Assembly: GCA_015057715.1 (NCBI GenBank)
Contig: SVDS01000011.1
Location: forward strand, 1-64,000
Direction: 5' to 3'
Origin: Paenibacillaceae bacterium
GTDB taxonomy: Bacteria > Bacillota > Clostridia > Lachnospirales > Lachnospiraceae
DNA: 64,000 nt
In this document: positions 48,558 through 58,295 of the stretch, in pieces
Layout: each line of letters begins with the position of its first letter
How positions within the stretch are numbered: the stretch's first letter is position 1
The notes under the pieces: model-generated
What the model saw: the letters and a program-made list of their open reading frames with translations, nothing else
The model's database searches: none
What the model was told of the DNA's origin: nothing
Program-made: the position numbers and the translations under genes

Positions 48558-49025
48558 TTAAAAGATACTTCCCATGTTAATTGCTTTAGGATAGACCTTT
48601 TTCATTTCTTCCCATTGCACGATAAACTTATCAACTATCGGATAGACCATCTTTCCTGTCATTGTAGGTTTATCAATTCGGTCAAACACTTCAATGTATA
48701 TCAGTTTTGCACCTAATATTTTTCCAAGATAAAAGAAAGGTACCGCTACGGCGGCTCCGGATGAAATAATTAAATCCGGTTTTTGCTTTCGAAGTACTTT
48801 CCATGCAACGACTGTATTTAATATTAAAGCTTTTAAATTACGATTAGTAGGAAAATAACAAGGATACATTTTTTCCCCTTTAAGTATGCTTCTAGCATCT
48901 TCTTTATCGAATGTAACCCAAAACCTTTCTTTCTCTTCCCAAAATGGTTTTAACATATATAAATGTGTAAGATGACCTCCTGATGAACCAACCAAACAAA
49001 CTTTGATTTTCTTCTCTTCTTCCAT
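48558..49025 (-). CDS. PssD/Alg14-like glycosyltransferase membrane-anchor subunit
   Basis: VCLVGSSGGHLTHL...PDLIISSGAAVAVPFFYLGK. Confidence 0.9.
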   Translation of the reverse strand: MEEEKKIKVCLVGSSGGHLTHLYMLKPFWEEKERFWVTFDKEDARSILKGEKMYPCYFPTNRNLKALILNTVVAWKVLRKQKPDLIISSGAAVAVPFFYLGKILGAKLIYIEVFDRIDKPTMTGKMVYPIVDKFIVQWEEMKKVYPKAINMGSIF

Positions 49026-49216
49026 ATATTCACTTTCTTTCTATAATAATATTTTTTAAATTTGCAAAAATGAATTTAATAATTATGGATGCTTTTCATA
49101 TCACACCACTATTGTTGCTCATCAGCAGAATTGAATTTTAAAATTAAGTTACAGTGAGTAACAAGGCTATTAATAAGACTTTATTTTAATGGTTTTTCTG
49201 AATTATCCTCTATTAT

Positions 49217-49515
49217 TTTTACTATATTTTGGAATACATATACTGTCCAAAATTACGAGCACAACTACTTGTGGCATACATTAATAAATGAATTTCTTCT
49301 AAAGAGCATTCTCTACGGTGGTATCACTCAATAATGGCAGTTTTATACGGAATGCCCCTTGCTTTAACATTTTCAAACTAACTCACTAGCTGTGGTTTTA
49401 AATTTTCCGATGTAATGCCCAGAACGATATCCTTTGCATTAACCGGTGTGCTCAATTCTTAAGCATAAACGAATTCACCTTCTACATGATCCAGGAAGGT
49501 AATAATAAAATATAA
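49217..49515 (-). pseudogene. Decayed ORF of unknown family
   Basis: One minus frame reads TFLDHVEGEFVYA*ELSTPVNAKDIVLGITSENLKPQLVS*FENVKARGIPYKTAIIE*YHRRECSLEEIHLLMYATSSCARNFGQYMYSKI*. Confidence 0.55.
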
Positions 49516-49531
49516 AATAACAATTTTTAAA

Positions 49532-51421
49532 TCATCTCAAAAAGAACCCTTTTAACTTTTTATTTAAATAGAAAACCGTATAGATTATTCCATGATCCTT
49601 AACACATTGAATTCCACCCCTCAATTTATTTGGCTTATGTGATCTTTTATTTACATATATACTGTTTTCACGAAAATAGCTTTCATAATAACTTATCAAT
49701 TTATGATAATATCCAGTATTTGGGGCTAGTCCCCAGTACTCATCAACAAATTCTTTACCTTCAAATTCCCAAAGTAATTCAGGAGAATAGCTTGTTACAA
49801 TAGGATTCAATTTAGCTTTATTATAATCATTAAGAATAAATAAAGGAACCTGTTTAATTATATTATTTTCCGTGGTACTTTCAGTATAATAAACACATAA
49901 ACTTGAATCTATTACTTTCCTATCCTCATACAGCATATTCACATATTCACTAAAATGCAACTTACCTTTAATTTTACTTACGCGATCTAAAATTGACTCA
50001 GCTGTATATCTGGACCTAATTCTATCCAAATTCATGTAAAACATATCAGTATCAATCAAATCAATTACATTATCTATACCTAACTCATTTCTTATATATA
50101 ATTCATAAGAATTATCCAATGCTTTAGCTTTTCCAATCATACGTACATCCCTGCTTCCGGCTATACATACGGGTTCTATTTCCATCTTAGTAATTTGTTC
50201 TATGTCTCTTCTAAACAGAGTGTTCCAATTAATACAAACTATATTAGAATATTCCGTTAGTATCCAGGGCAGCAACAAACGAGCATCTGCTTGTTTTAAT
50301 TTCAATTCCTGTAAAGTGGCAAAGATATATTTGGTGTCAATAAAACTTATCCGAATATTTTCATAAGCTTCATATAATGTTTTAAATTTAGTTAAATACC
50401 CCTCCGAAAGACCCTCATGTAAAATAATAACATCATATTGAATATCACTTTTTACCCTGGTTAAAAATGATTGAATATTAACGGTAAATAAATAAGGTTC
50501 AGCTCCAACTATATTAAACACTATTGGCTTTTTGTTTTCATTTACTGGGTAAATTGTTTTAATATCTCTAGTATCTTCAAAATATAGTAGTGGGACATTC
50601 GCCACCCGTAACATTTTATCTGATTTTAGCAAATGGAAGAAAAAAATACTAGATAAAATTTCCCCCATAAACCCATATATTCTGGTCATCTGTTGGTTAT
50701 ATAGACTTAGATCAATGCGCTTCTCCAATTCCTCTAATACACCAAATTCAAATTTACATAATTTATCGAACACTTCTCGTTTTAATACAAAACAGTTAAA
50801 ACCCCAAAAATTTGGATTATTCATATAGATTCTTGCATCATCATAGTAGTCAGGAAACAGATCGTTGATTACTTCCATTAGTGTATTCAGATCACCTTTA
50901 TTCATAAAAAGTCTATCATGCCCAGCAAAATGATCATAAACATTTTTTTTTCTTCCTTTTGGAGTAGGTAATTTTCTTAAATCCTGCTGTCTCGGAAGAA
51001 TACAATCATATTGTTCAATAAATCCCCTTGCTATTTTCTCATCATCTAAATGATACTTTTTTACAGTAAGGTCATTTAATACTTTAACACATATTTGATT
51101 TCTAATATCCAGATTTTCTGCTTCTATATCAGCAAATGACATAAACCTTCTGTAGTGACAAAACCCATAGTAATCAGCATCGACATTTTTCCATGCCCAA
51201 TATTGTGTTGTTAATTCACAATACATTTTATTTTTTATGGATATATTGTCTCCAGTATTATCTGCCACATAACCGCTGCTTAATGGCTTTGTTTGATAAT
51301 GAGAGCCAGCAACTACATCCACTAAAAGGTCGTTTTCCACTTTATAATCTTCTTTATTTGGTGTGTGGGTAACAAATATTTTTATTTCGCTCATTATAAA
51401 AGTCTCCCTGTGTATCATCAT
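49532..51421 (-). CDS. DUF4422 domain protein with degenerate GT8-like C-terminal half
   Basis: IFVTHTPNK...NTGDNISIKNKMYCELTTQYWAWKNVDADYYGFCHYRRFMSF; GT8-like half lacks DxD. Confidence 0.85.
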   Translation of the reverse strand: MMIHRETFIMSEIKIFVTHTPNKEDYKVENDLLVDVVAGSHYQTKPLSSGYVADNTGDNISIKNKMYCELTTQYWAWKNVDADYYGFCHYRRFMSFADIEAENLDIRNQICVKVLNDLTVKKYHLDDEKIARGFIEQYDCILPRQQDLRKLPTPKGRKKNVYDHFAGHDRLFMNKGDLNTLMEVINDLFPDYYDDARIYMNNPNFWGFNCFVLKREVFDKLCKFEFGVLEELEKRIDLSLYNQQMTRIYGFMGEILSSIFFFHLLKSDKMLRVANVPLLYFEDTRDIKTIYPVNENKKPIVFNIVGAEPYLFTVNIQSFLTRVKSDIQYDVIILHEGLSEGYLTKFKTLYEAYENIRISFIDTKYIFATLQELKLKQADARLLLPWILTEYSNIVCINWNTLFRRDIEQITKMEIEPVCIAGSRDVRMIGKAKALDNSYELYIRNELGIDNVIDLIDTDMFYMNLDRIRSRYTAESILDRVSKIKGKLHFSEYVNMLYEDRKVIDSSLCVYYTESTTENNIIKQVPLFILNDYNKAKLNPIVTSYSPELLWEFEGKEFVDEYWGLAPNTGYYHKLISYYESYFRENSIYVNKRSHKPNKLRGGIQCVKDHGIIYTVFYLNKKLKGFFLR

Positions 51422-51424
51422 TAT

Positions 51425-53794
51425 TTATTCGTCGATTGTTTGATAAGTTATTGACGAAACTGCTATTTTAGTATTTCCATCAGCAAAAAGTAAAAATTCC
51501 ATATTATTACTGTCTTCAATATCCTGGATCATACTCACAGTCATTTCATTTTCATCATTAAAATCTTCTTTATTTATAATCCTCATATTCATTATGTTTT
51601 TCCCATAATCACTTGATATTCTTGCTTTTGCCACCTCACCTGACTGGATATCAGTATCAAGCAATGTTAAGTCATATGTGACTTCTAATTTCCCTCTATA
51701 GATTGTAAAATATGGTCCATAAATTAATGATTGTTTATTCCCATTAAGTTTTATTGCACTCTTCCCATTTTCTAAATTTATAATTGGAAGTTTGTTAATT
51801 TCAGCTAAGCGTTTAATATTTATTGATTCAAGTCCATCATAGTAACTTTTCAAATCAAAACCCTGCTGCTCTAACGCGCGCTTTAACTCATTACCTTTTA
51901 CAAACACATATTCTCTTTCAGAGATTAAACTACCATAATATTGGTGGTCATAAAGATACTGATTAAAATTACCTTTCTTAGCAAAAACGATAGCATTATC
52001 ATCCTGTTTAGGCAACTTTCCCATGATTACAGAAAAGTTTTTCAATTCCTTTTCATAACAATAAGGAATATCCTCTACATAAATCGCATCTAGCGAATTC
52101 CCCTGTGCCTTTAAAGCCTTTACTAAATTAATCCCTCTCTCAATATCCTGCTTATAATCCTTTTGTTTTTCTTTAATCATAGTTAGCATAAGGCAAAAAC
52201 TGATTCCGATTGTTAATATACCACAAGCCGCAATCAAACGATTTCTGGTCTTTGCTTTGGTAATATTGATTCCTATGCAAGTTATTAAACCCGCTAAAAT
52301 AATATAAAATAATATAAAATATTTTTGCCTCTCTACTTCATAAAATTGATACATTGTCATCCAAGTTCGTATAATACTACTAACTTTATAGCCGTAGTAG
52401 AGCGCTGTAATAAATACACCTATAATCAAACAATTCTTTAAACATCTTCGTCTCCAATTCCATGAAATAACATTTTCAATTTCGCAAGGCGATTCATATG
52501 TTTTACTAAGTCCATATAAAAGAAAGGGATTACACTCTAGCCACATAAGCTGAGGATCAGGTATACTGTGTATTGCAATCACAAAAATAACTATGCCGAA
52601 CCAGATATCTTTCTTTTTTATCGCTTTATAATTAAGCGCTATAAAATAAATACATGTCAATATCAACGCAAGCGAACCAAATTCCAAAAGAAATTGAACA
52701 TAAGAACTATCTACATAATTATAGATTTTTTTCGAAACTTCATATATGTAACCCCCTCCAACCCATTCAATTTTATTTCCAAACAAACTTATTCCATATT
52801 GTTCAATTCCCATATATCCTAATCTTAATCTTCCACTTAAAATTCTATCTAGAGAATTCATCCATAATATATCTTTATTATAAAAATAGGTTAACCCAAT
52901 CGAAACAACTGCAAATATTGGTATGCAGCATAGAAAGATTACATTTATCCATTTTTGGGGGCTCCTAAAATGAGGAGAAGCCTTTAATATAAATGCACCA
53001 ATTAATGCCATGCTTCCCATAATAAAAGCATTTTTCGTGTCAGTCAGTCTGAATAACAAAATATTTACTAACATCAGTAAGATCATTGATACAATGCTAA
53101 TCTTTTTTTTCTTCCAATATACATACATAAAAATCATATGCATATAAAGATTGGCTATGTTTGTAGTATATTGATATCCCAGACTATATCGATAGGTTCC
53201 ATCGGCACGTAAATATATCCTTTCCTCAACTATACCCAAAAGGCTGCTGCTTACAACAAATATCATAAGATAAACATTGATTATAAAAGAATATTTTATT
53301 ATCTTATTAAAATCGATGTTTTTTGAGGCCAAGATAAATATCCATAAAATTATCATAGCCATATTTCCAGTTTTTATATAAACTATATATTGTAGAGCAC
53401 TGATAGTAGAAATCATAAGAATTGCTCTGATACTATGTCTTCCTTTAGCAATATCAATTACCACTTTTATTCCGGCTACATATAAACATGTTTTTTTAAG
53501 AAATAAAGTTAATTTCCACCAATCTCCTACAAGATTCAAAACACTGACTCCTAAAGTATTTTGAAAGAAAAAAATGGATAGAGCCGTAAAAAACAGTATA
53601 TTTTCGAAATGGTTCAAAATATCTGTCTTTCTATGATATAAAAAAAGACTTTTAAATATATTATTCTCTAATGATTCATTTCGTTTGAATAGTGAAGTAA
53701 GTAGCAAAGAAAAAACAGGAAATGATATTATATTTAATTTTAATAAACTTCTATTGTCCTTGTTATAATCATAACCTTGCTTCATAATAATCAC
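51425..53794 (-). CDS. O-antigen polymerase/ligase-like membrane protein with C-terminal soluble domain
   Basis: Many TM segments followed by a ~240-aa soluble region with beta-rich end. Confidence 0.65.
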   Translation of the reverse strand: MIIMKQGYDYNKDNRSLLKLNIISFPVFSLLLTSLFKRNESLENNIFKSLFLYHRKTDILNHFENILFFTALSIFFFQNTLGVSVLNLVGDWWKLTLFLKKTCLYVAGIKVVIDIAKGRHSIRAILMISTISALQYIVYIKTGNMAMIILWIFILASKNIDFNKIIKYSFIINVYLMIFVVSSSLLGIVEERIYLRADGTYRYSLGYQYTTNIANLYMHMIFMYVYWKKKKISIVSMILLMLVNILLFRLTDTKNAFIMGSMALIGAFILKASPHFRSPQKWINVIFLCCIPIFAVVSIGLTYFYNKDILWMNSLDRILSGRLRLGYMGIEQYGISLFGNKIEWVGGGYIYEVSKKIYNYVDSSYVQFLLEFGSLALILTCIYFIALNYKAIKKKDIWFGIVIFVIAIHSIPDPQLMWLECNPFLLYGLSKTYESPCEIENVISWNWRRRCLKNCLIIGVFITALYYGYKVSSIIRTWMTMYQFYEVERQKYFILFYIILAGLITCIGINITKAKTRNRLIAACGILTIGISFCLMLTMIKEKQKDYKQDIERGINLVKALKAQGNSLDAIYVEDIPYCYEKELKNFSVIMGKLPKQDDNAIVFAKKGNFNQYLYDHQYYGSLISEREYVFVKGNELKRALEQQGFDLKSYYDGLESINIKRLAEINKLPIINLENGKSAIKLNGNKQSLIYGPYFTIYRGKLEVTYDLTLLDTDIQSGEVAKARISSDYGKNIMNMRIINKEDFNDENEMTVSMIQDIEDSNNMEFLLFADGNTKIAVSSITYQTIDE

Positions 53795-53818
53795 CTTACT
53801 TCCCTCAATTGTTTATTA

Positions 53819-54607
53819 TTATTCTAACGCTTTCATGTAAGCATCACATACAGCATTGACGTCTCCTCCCATACGCTTAACTCCCTTATCAAGCCAAAGA
53901 GCATGCGTACATAACCTTTTCACAGATTCTATATCATGCGATACATACAATAGCGTCACACCAGCATTCAGCATTTCTTTCATTCTTGACTGACACTTCT
54001 GTTGAAAAGCCCAATCCCCAACTGACAGTACCTCATCAACAATTAAAATTTCTGGTTTTACTACTGTTGCAATAGAAAAACCTAACCGAGCTGCCATACC
54101 AGAAGAATAATTTTTTATTGGCATATCTAAGAAATCCCATAGTTCTGCAAAATCCACAATCTGATCAAAATGCTCTTGCATATATTTTCTTGAATGCCCC
54201 AAAACAGCACCATTTAAATAAATATTTTCTCTCGCTGTAAGCTCTCCATCAAATCCAGCCCCTAGTTCGATTAACGGAGCTATTGTACCGTTAATCATAA
54301 CCTTCCCTTTATAAGGTTTCATAATTCCACAAATAAGCTTAAGCAATGTAGATTTCCCAGATCCATTGGTACCTATCAACCCCCATGCTTCACCTTTTCT
54401 CACTTCAAAGGTGACATCTTTTATTGCCAAAAACTCCTGAAACATAAGTTTATGTTGAATCAGTTTAACAAAGTATTCTTTCAGATTATCTATACGTTCA
54501 GATGCCATATTGAAACGCACCACTGCATCCAAAATCTGAACTGCATATTCATTATTGTTAATAACCATATCTTTTTTTTCCAAGATCCATTTCTCCTTAA
54601 AAATCAA
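53819..54607 (-). CDS. Polysaccharide ABC transporter ATP-binding protein (TagH/Wzt-like)
   Basis: GLIGTNGSGKSTLLKLICG, YSSGMAARLGFSIA, ILIVDEVLSVGD. Confidence 0.95.
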   Translation of the reverse strand: MIFKEKWILEKKDMVINNNEYAVQILDAVVRFNMASERIDNLKEYFVKLIQHKLMFQEFLAIKDVTFEVRKGEAWGLIGTNGSGKSTLLKLICGIMKPYKGKVMINGTIAPLIELGAGFDGELTARENIYLNGAVLGHSRKYMQEHFDQIVDFAELWDFLDMPIKNYSSGMAARLGFSIATVVKPEILIVDEVLSVGDWAFQQKCQSRMKEMLNAGVTLLYVSHDIESVKRLCTHALWLDKGVKRMGGDVNAVCDAYMKALE

Positions 54608-55404
54608 ATATATAATATGAAATTATCTTGTGTCTTGTAAAAACACCATGTTCCAAATAGTATCATGACTAGCGCTACTGCCGTCCCCTGAAAAATTAAC
54701 TGCGTATCAGGCATACGTGCTTCTAATACAACGATTCTGAACTGCGTAATATAACCATACATAGGATTGAGATATTTTATAATTTTAAACAAAGATTCTG
54801 GTAGATTATCAGTCGGATAAAATATTGGTGTCAAATACATCCAGGCTGTCAAAAAGGCAGTGTAAATATGCTGTACATCTCTAAAATAAACAGTCGCCTG
54901 AGCCAAAAACAATCCTACCCCCATACAAAAGACATATAATTGTAGCACAACGACAGGAACAAAAAGCACGTACCAACTTAATTGAACTTTACAAATTATA
55001 CTAACAATCACCAATGCACCCATAGCAAATATCATATTTACCATGGAACTACTGATTTTTGAAATTGTAAAGACATATTTAGGCACATATGTTTTTTTTA
55101 ATAAAGCTGAATTTCCTATAATCGAAAACATAGATTGATTTGTAGATTCAGATAAAAAATTAAAACAGGTCTGTCCGATTAATAAATATACCGGATAACT
55201 AGGTGTAGCATAACCGAACATATTCCCAAAAACTATTATCATTACTAGCATTATTAATAACGGGTTCAATATACTCCAAATATAGCCAAGAAAACTCCTC
55301 CTATATTTTAACTTAACATCTTTTTGAACAAGTTGGATAATTAAATCCTTGTAACGATAACAATTCATAAATCGACTTAATAACAAATTCATAATTCTCC
55401 TCAT
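54604..55404 (-). CDS. Polysaccharide ABC transporter permease (TagG/Wzm-like)
   Basis: LVQKDVKLKYRRSFLGYIWSILNPLLIMLVM. Confidence 0.95.
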   Translation of the reverse strand: MRRIMNLLLSRFMNCYRYKDLIIQLVQKDVKLKYRRSFLGYIWSILNPLLIMLVMIIVFGNMFGYATPSYPVYLLIGQTCFNFLSESTNQSMFSIIGNSALLKKTYVPKYVFTISKISSSMVNMIFAMGALVIVSIICKVQLSWYVLFVPVVVLQLYVFCMGVGLFLAQATVYFRDVQHIYTAFLTAWMYLTPIFYPTDNLPESLFKIIKYLNPMYGYITQFRIVVLEARMPDTQLIFQGTAVALVMILFGTWCFYKTQDNFILYI

Positions 55405-55421
55405 CCATTATATTTATTAAT

Positions 55422-57272
55422 TCATTTAACTATAGAGTAATATATTTTTTTTATTATTTCTCTACGATTAGTACCTATCGGAAATAAATAGTAACCTATA
55501 CTCTTAATGAAACCAGGTTTTCCAAAGACTGTTATTTTATTCTTTTTATTAGAATTAACACCAATACCTAAACGTTCCAAAATTTGTTCATAGTAAGGTG
55601 TAGTTCTGGCTATTTCCCAAAACCTCCATGCGAAATCCTCGGAAGCTTTTTTCCACGGTTTTTGGATTCCCGCATAGTGTATGACATATGGTTGTTTTCT
55701 GGATTGCATATACTTTTCAAATAAGCTAGCCGGTGCCCTGCTTGCCACCTCTGAGATTCTTCTGCCATCACAATCATTAATAACATTCCAAGACATATCT
55801 AAATATTTAACGCTTCCCTCACAGACAATATTCAGGATATCCTGATCCGAGTACTTATATATACCTGATGCTGCCATATCAAGCAATTGCTCCATTGACG
55901 TATGTTTTCTCATTTCAGCAACATTCATGAGTAGTACGCCTGCCTGAAAATACTTAAATGGATCTTTTAATCCTAATGTTTTCTTTTCATATTCCTTCAT
56001 TCTTAACCAGGGACTATTCATTTGCCCAGCAAAATCTACATCTTGTATTGCTCCAATCATATTATCTGCAATATCCTCATTATATAATTCTGCAATATCT
56101 CGACACACGATTAAATCGCAGTCTAAATAAATAACTTTAGAATGGTTTTTATATAGCTCTAAAATTAAGAATCTATAAAAAGTCTCTGTTGTAATATGAT
56201 CTTTTGCCTTTAACTGATAAGATTCAATAAATCTACTTATGTTAACAAAATTCAAACTTACATTCTTATATTTAGACACCTGGCACTTTAACAATTCCTG
56301 GTTGGTTGTAGTAATATCCGTATGTAAGACTGATATATCATAATTAGACAATTCAGCTGAGGTATTTAAAATAGACTCTATGCAAACACTCATGTAAGGA
56401 ACATAGAAATCATTCGCTGCCAGTACAATAGGAACACTGTCAGATTTCTTCATCAATATCTCATCCTGCATTATTTCTGTATTTTTAAAGAGTGCTATCT
56501 GTAACTCCTTAGTTTTATATTGATTGAGGGACCTTATATAAATATAATAGATACCGGCTATCCGTTCGCCTAAGTGCCCAATTGTTCGTAGTGCCTGAAC
56601 AGAATAGTCAGACATATCACATCTTTTCTCAAAATCAGTCAATATGCCAAACAAAATCTCGGAATATTGATAAAACATACTTTTCTCCATTATAAACATA
56701 TTGCAAGGATAAAATATATTCCCATTTGCATATCTTTCGGCTGATGTGTATAAATATGGATATTTTTCCTTTATGATATCCATCATTAATTCAAAATCAC
56801 TATATCTTAAATGATCTGCTTTTTTATAATGATCTGCTACAGTTTTAGCCTTTAACAATTTAACATCTATTCCTGCTGATATAATGAAATCATAATTTAC
56901 AGTTAATTTTCTGATATGATCCTCATCAAATTTTAGTTTTTGAAGATTTTCCTGATTAAGATAGGAAAAAGGTATAGTCCCCCAACCGTCCTCCGGCAGC
57001 TTTTCTTCATTAAAAGAAAACAATCTACGATAATGACAAAAGCCATAGTAGTCTGCTTCTATATTTTTCCAGGCCCAATATTGTGTTGTTAATTCACAAT
57101 AGCTTTTGTTAAATGCTGAAATATTATCCCCTGTATTGTCCAACTCCAGATGCTCATGCACAGGTAGGGTCTGATAGACAGCCCCTGCTATAACATTACT
57201 GGTTACAGGAAGCTCAACTAATTGATTGGACTTATTGGGAGTATGTGTAATAAATATTTTAATTGTTTTCAT
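55422..57272 (-). CDS. DUF4422-GT8 two-domain glycosyltransferase
   Basis: DUF4422-like N-terminus (NTGDNISAFNKSYCELTTQYWAWKN); GT8 VIYLDCDLIVCRDIAELY and HYAGIQKPWKKA. Confidence 0.9.
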   Translation of the reverse strand: MKTIKIFITHTPNKSNQLVELPVTSNVIAGAVYQTLPVHEHLELDNTGDNISAFNKSYCELTTQYWAWKNIEADYYGFCHYRRLFSFNEEKLPEDGWGTIPFSYLNQENLQKLKFDEDHIRKLTVNYDFIISAGIDVKLLKAKTVADHYKKADHLRYSDFELMMDIIKEKYPYLYTSAERYANGNIFYPCNMFIMEKSMFYQYSEILFGILTDFEKRCDMSDYSVQALRTIGHLGERIAGIYYIYIRSLNQYKTKELQIALFKNTEIMQDEILMKKSDSVPIVLAANDFYVPYMSVCIESILNTSAELSNYDISVLHTDITTTNQELLKCQVSKYKNVSLNFVNISRFIESYQLKAKDHITTETFYRFLILELYKNHSKVIYLDCDLIVCRDIAELYNEDIADNMIGAIQDVDFAGQMNSPWLRMKEYEKKTLGLKDPFKYFQAGVLLMNVAEMRKHTSMEQLLDMAASGIYKYSDQDILNIVCEGSVKYLDMSWNVINDCDGRRISEVASRAPASLFEKYMQSRKQPYVIHYAGIQKPWKKASEDFAWRFWEIARTTPYYEQILERLGIGVNSNKKNKITVFGKPGFIKSIGYYLFPIGTNRREIIKKIYYSIVK

Positions 57273-57311
57273 GTTATCTCCACAAAATATAGTAATGATT
57301 TATCTACTTAA

Positions 57312-58295
57312 TCAGTTCAGTTTAAATCTAACTGCTTTTGAAACTAAAGTATATAATCTATAACCCGATATTCTAAGTAAAAAGACAGCTGGATGATTAA
57401 TCAATTTATAAATCTCTTCATATTCTGATTTTAACAAATGCTCTAATTCTACAAGGCTCATTAACTGACTGAAATTAAAGCTGAGATAAATTTTATATTG
57501 ACTGGTAACACTTCTAGCAATTATTTTTGACATACATGATCTTTTCTCTTCTGTCACATTAGTATTCTTCTTATAATAATCGAGGAGACGGTTCACGACC
57601 CGCTCATGCTGATTACAACGCTTTTTCATATTTTCAATTGTTACACTCTGCGTTGGTTGTCCGATTCTATACATATAAACAAAATCAGGAATAACCGCAA
57701 TAGACTTGATATATGGAAGCGGAAACATCATATATTCCATATCAACATAATAACAATTCTCATCAATCTTATCAGGGATACTTTTAAGAATCTCTGTACG
57801 ATAGCTAATAGCATGCATTTTAAAGAATACTTTACCCGATACACTATCAAATGATACTTTCTCTCCATACGCAATTCCAGGGCAGACCTGCTCAACCTCA
57901 CAGCTCCTCTTCCCTGTTAGATCACTAACCCAGTAATAATTATTTAAAACCAGGTCTGCGTTCATCGTCTTTAAAAACTCAATTAAATTAATCAAGCCTT
58001 CCTGTAAAACCCAGTCATCTCCATCAACTACTTTAAAATATTTTCCAGCAGCCTCTTCAATCCCTTTGTTAATTGTTGATCCATGACCACCATTTTCTTT
58101 TGTAACTAAGCGAAATGTATCTGGATAAAGATTGACATACTTTTGCCCAATTTGTGGACTAGAATCGGTAGAACCGTCATTAATGATCAATACCTCTAAG
58201 TCATTCAAAATCTCTGGAATCACAAAAGACTCAAGACATTGGTTCAAGTATTTTTCCACATTAAAGGTGGGAACAACAATTGTTAATGTTTTCAT
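57312..58295 (-). CDS. Glycosyltransferase family 2 protein
   Basis: LTIVVPTFNVEKYLNQCLES...INDGSTDSSPQI...VDGDDWV. Confidence 0.93.
   Translation of the reverse strand: MKTLTIVVPTFNVEKYLNQCLESFVIPEILNDLEVLIINDGSTDSSPQIGQKYVNLYPDTFRLVTKENGGHGSTINKGIEEAAGKYFKVVDGDDWVLQEGLINLIEFLKTMNADLVLNNYYWVSDLTGKRSCEVEQVCPGIAYGEKVSFDSVSGKVFFKMHAISYRTEILKSIPDKIDENCYYVDMEYMMFPLPYIKSIAVIPDFVYMYRIGQPTQSVTIENMKKRCNQHERVVNRLLDYYKKNTNVTEEKRSCMSKIIARSVTSQYKIYLSFNFSQLMSLVELEHLLKSEYEEIYKLINHPAVFLLRISGYRLYTLVSKAVRFKLN

Noticed and set aside
52568-52968. Plus-strand ORFs opposite the 789-aa membrane protein
   Set aside because: Typical spurious antisense ORFs of an AT-rich TM-coding gene.
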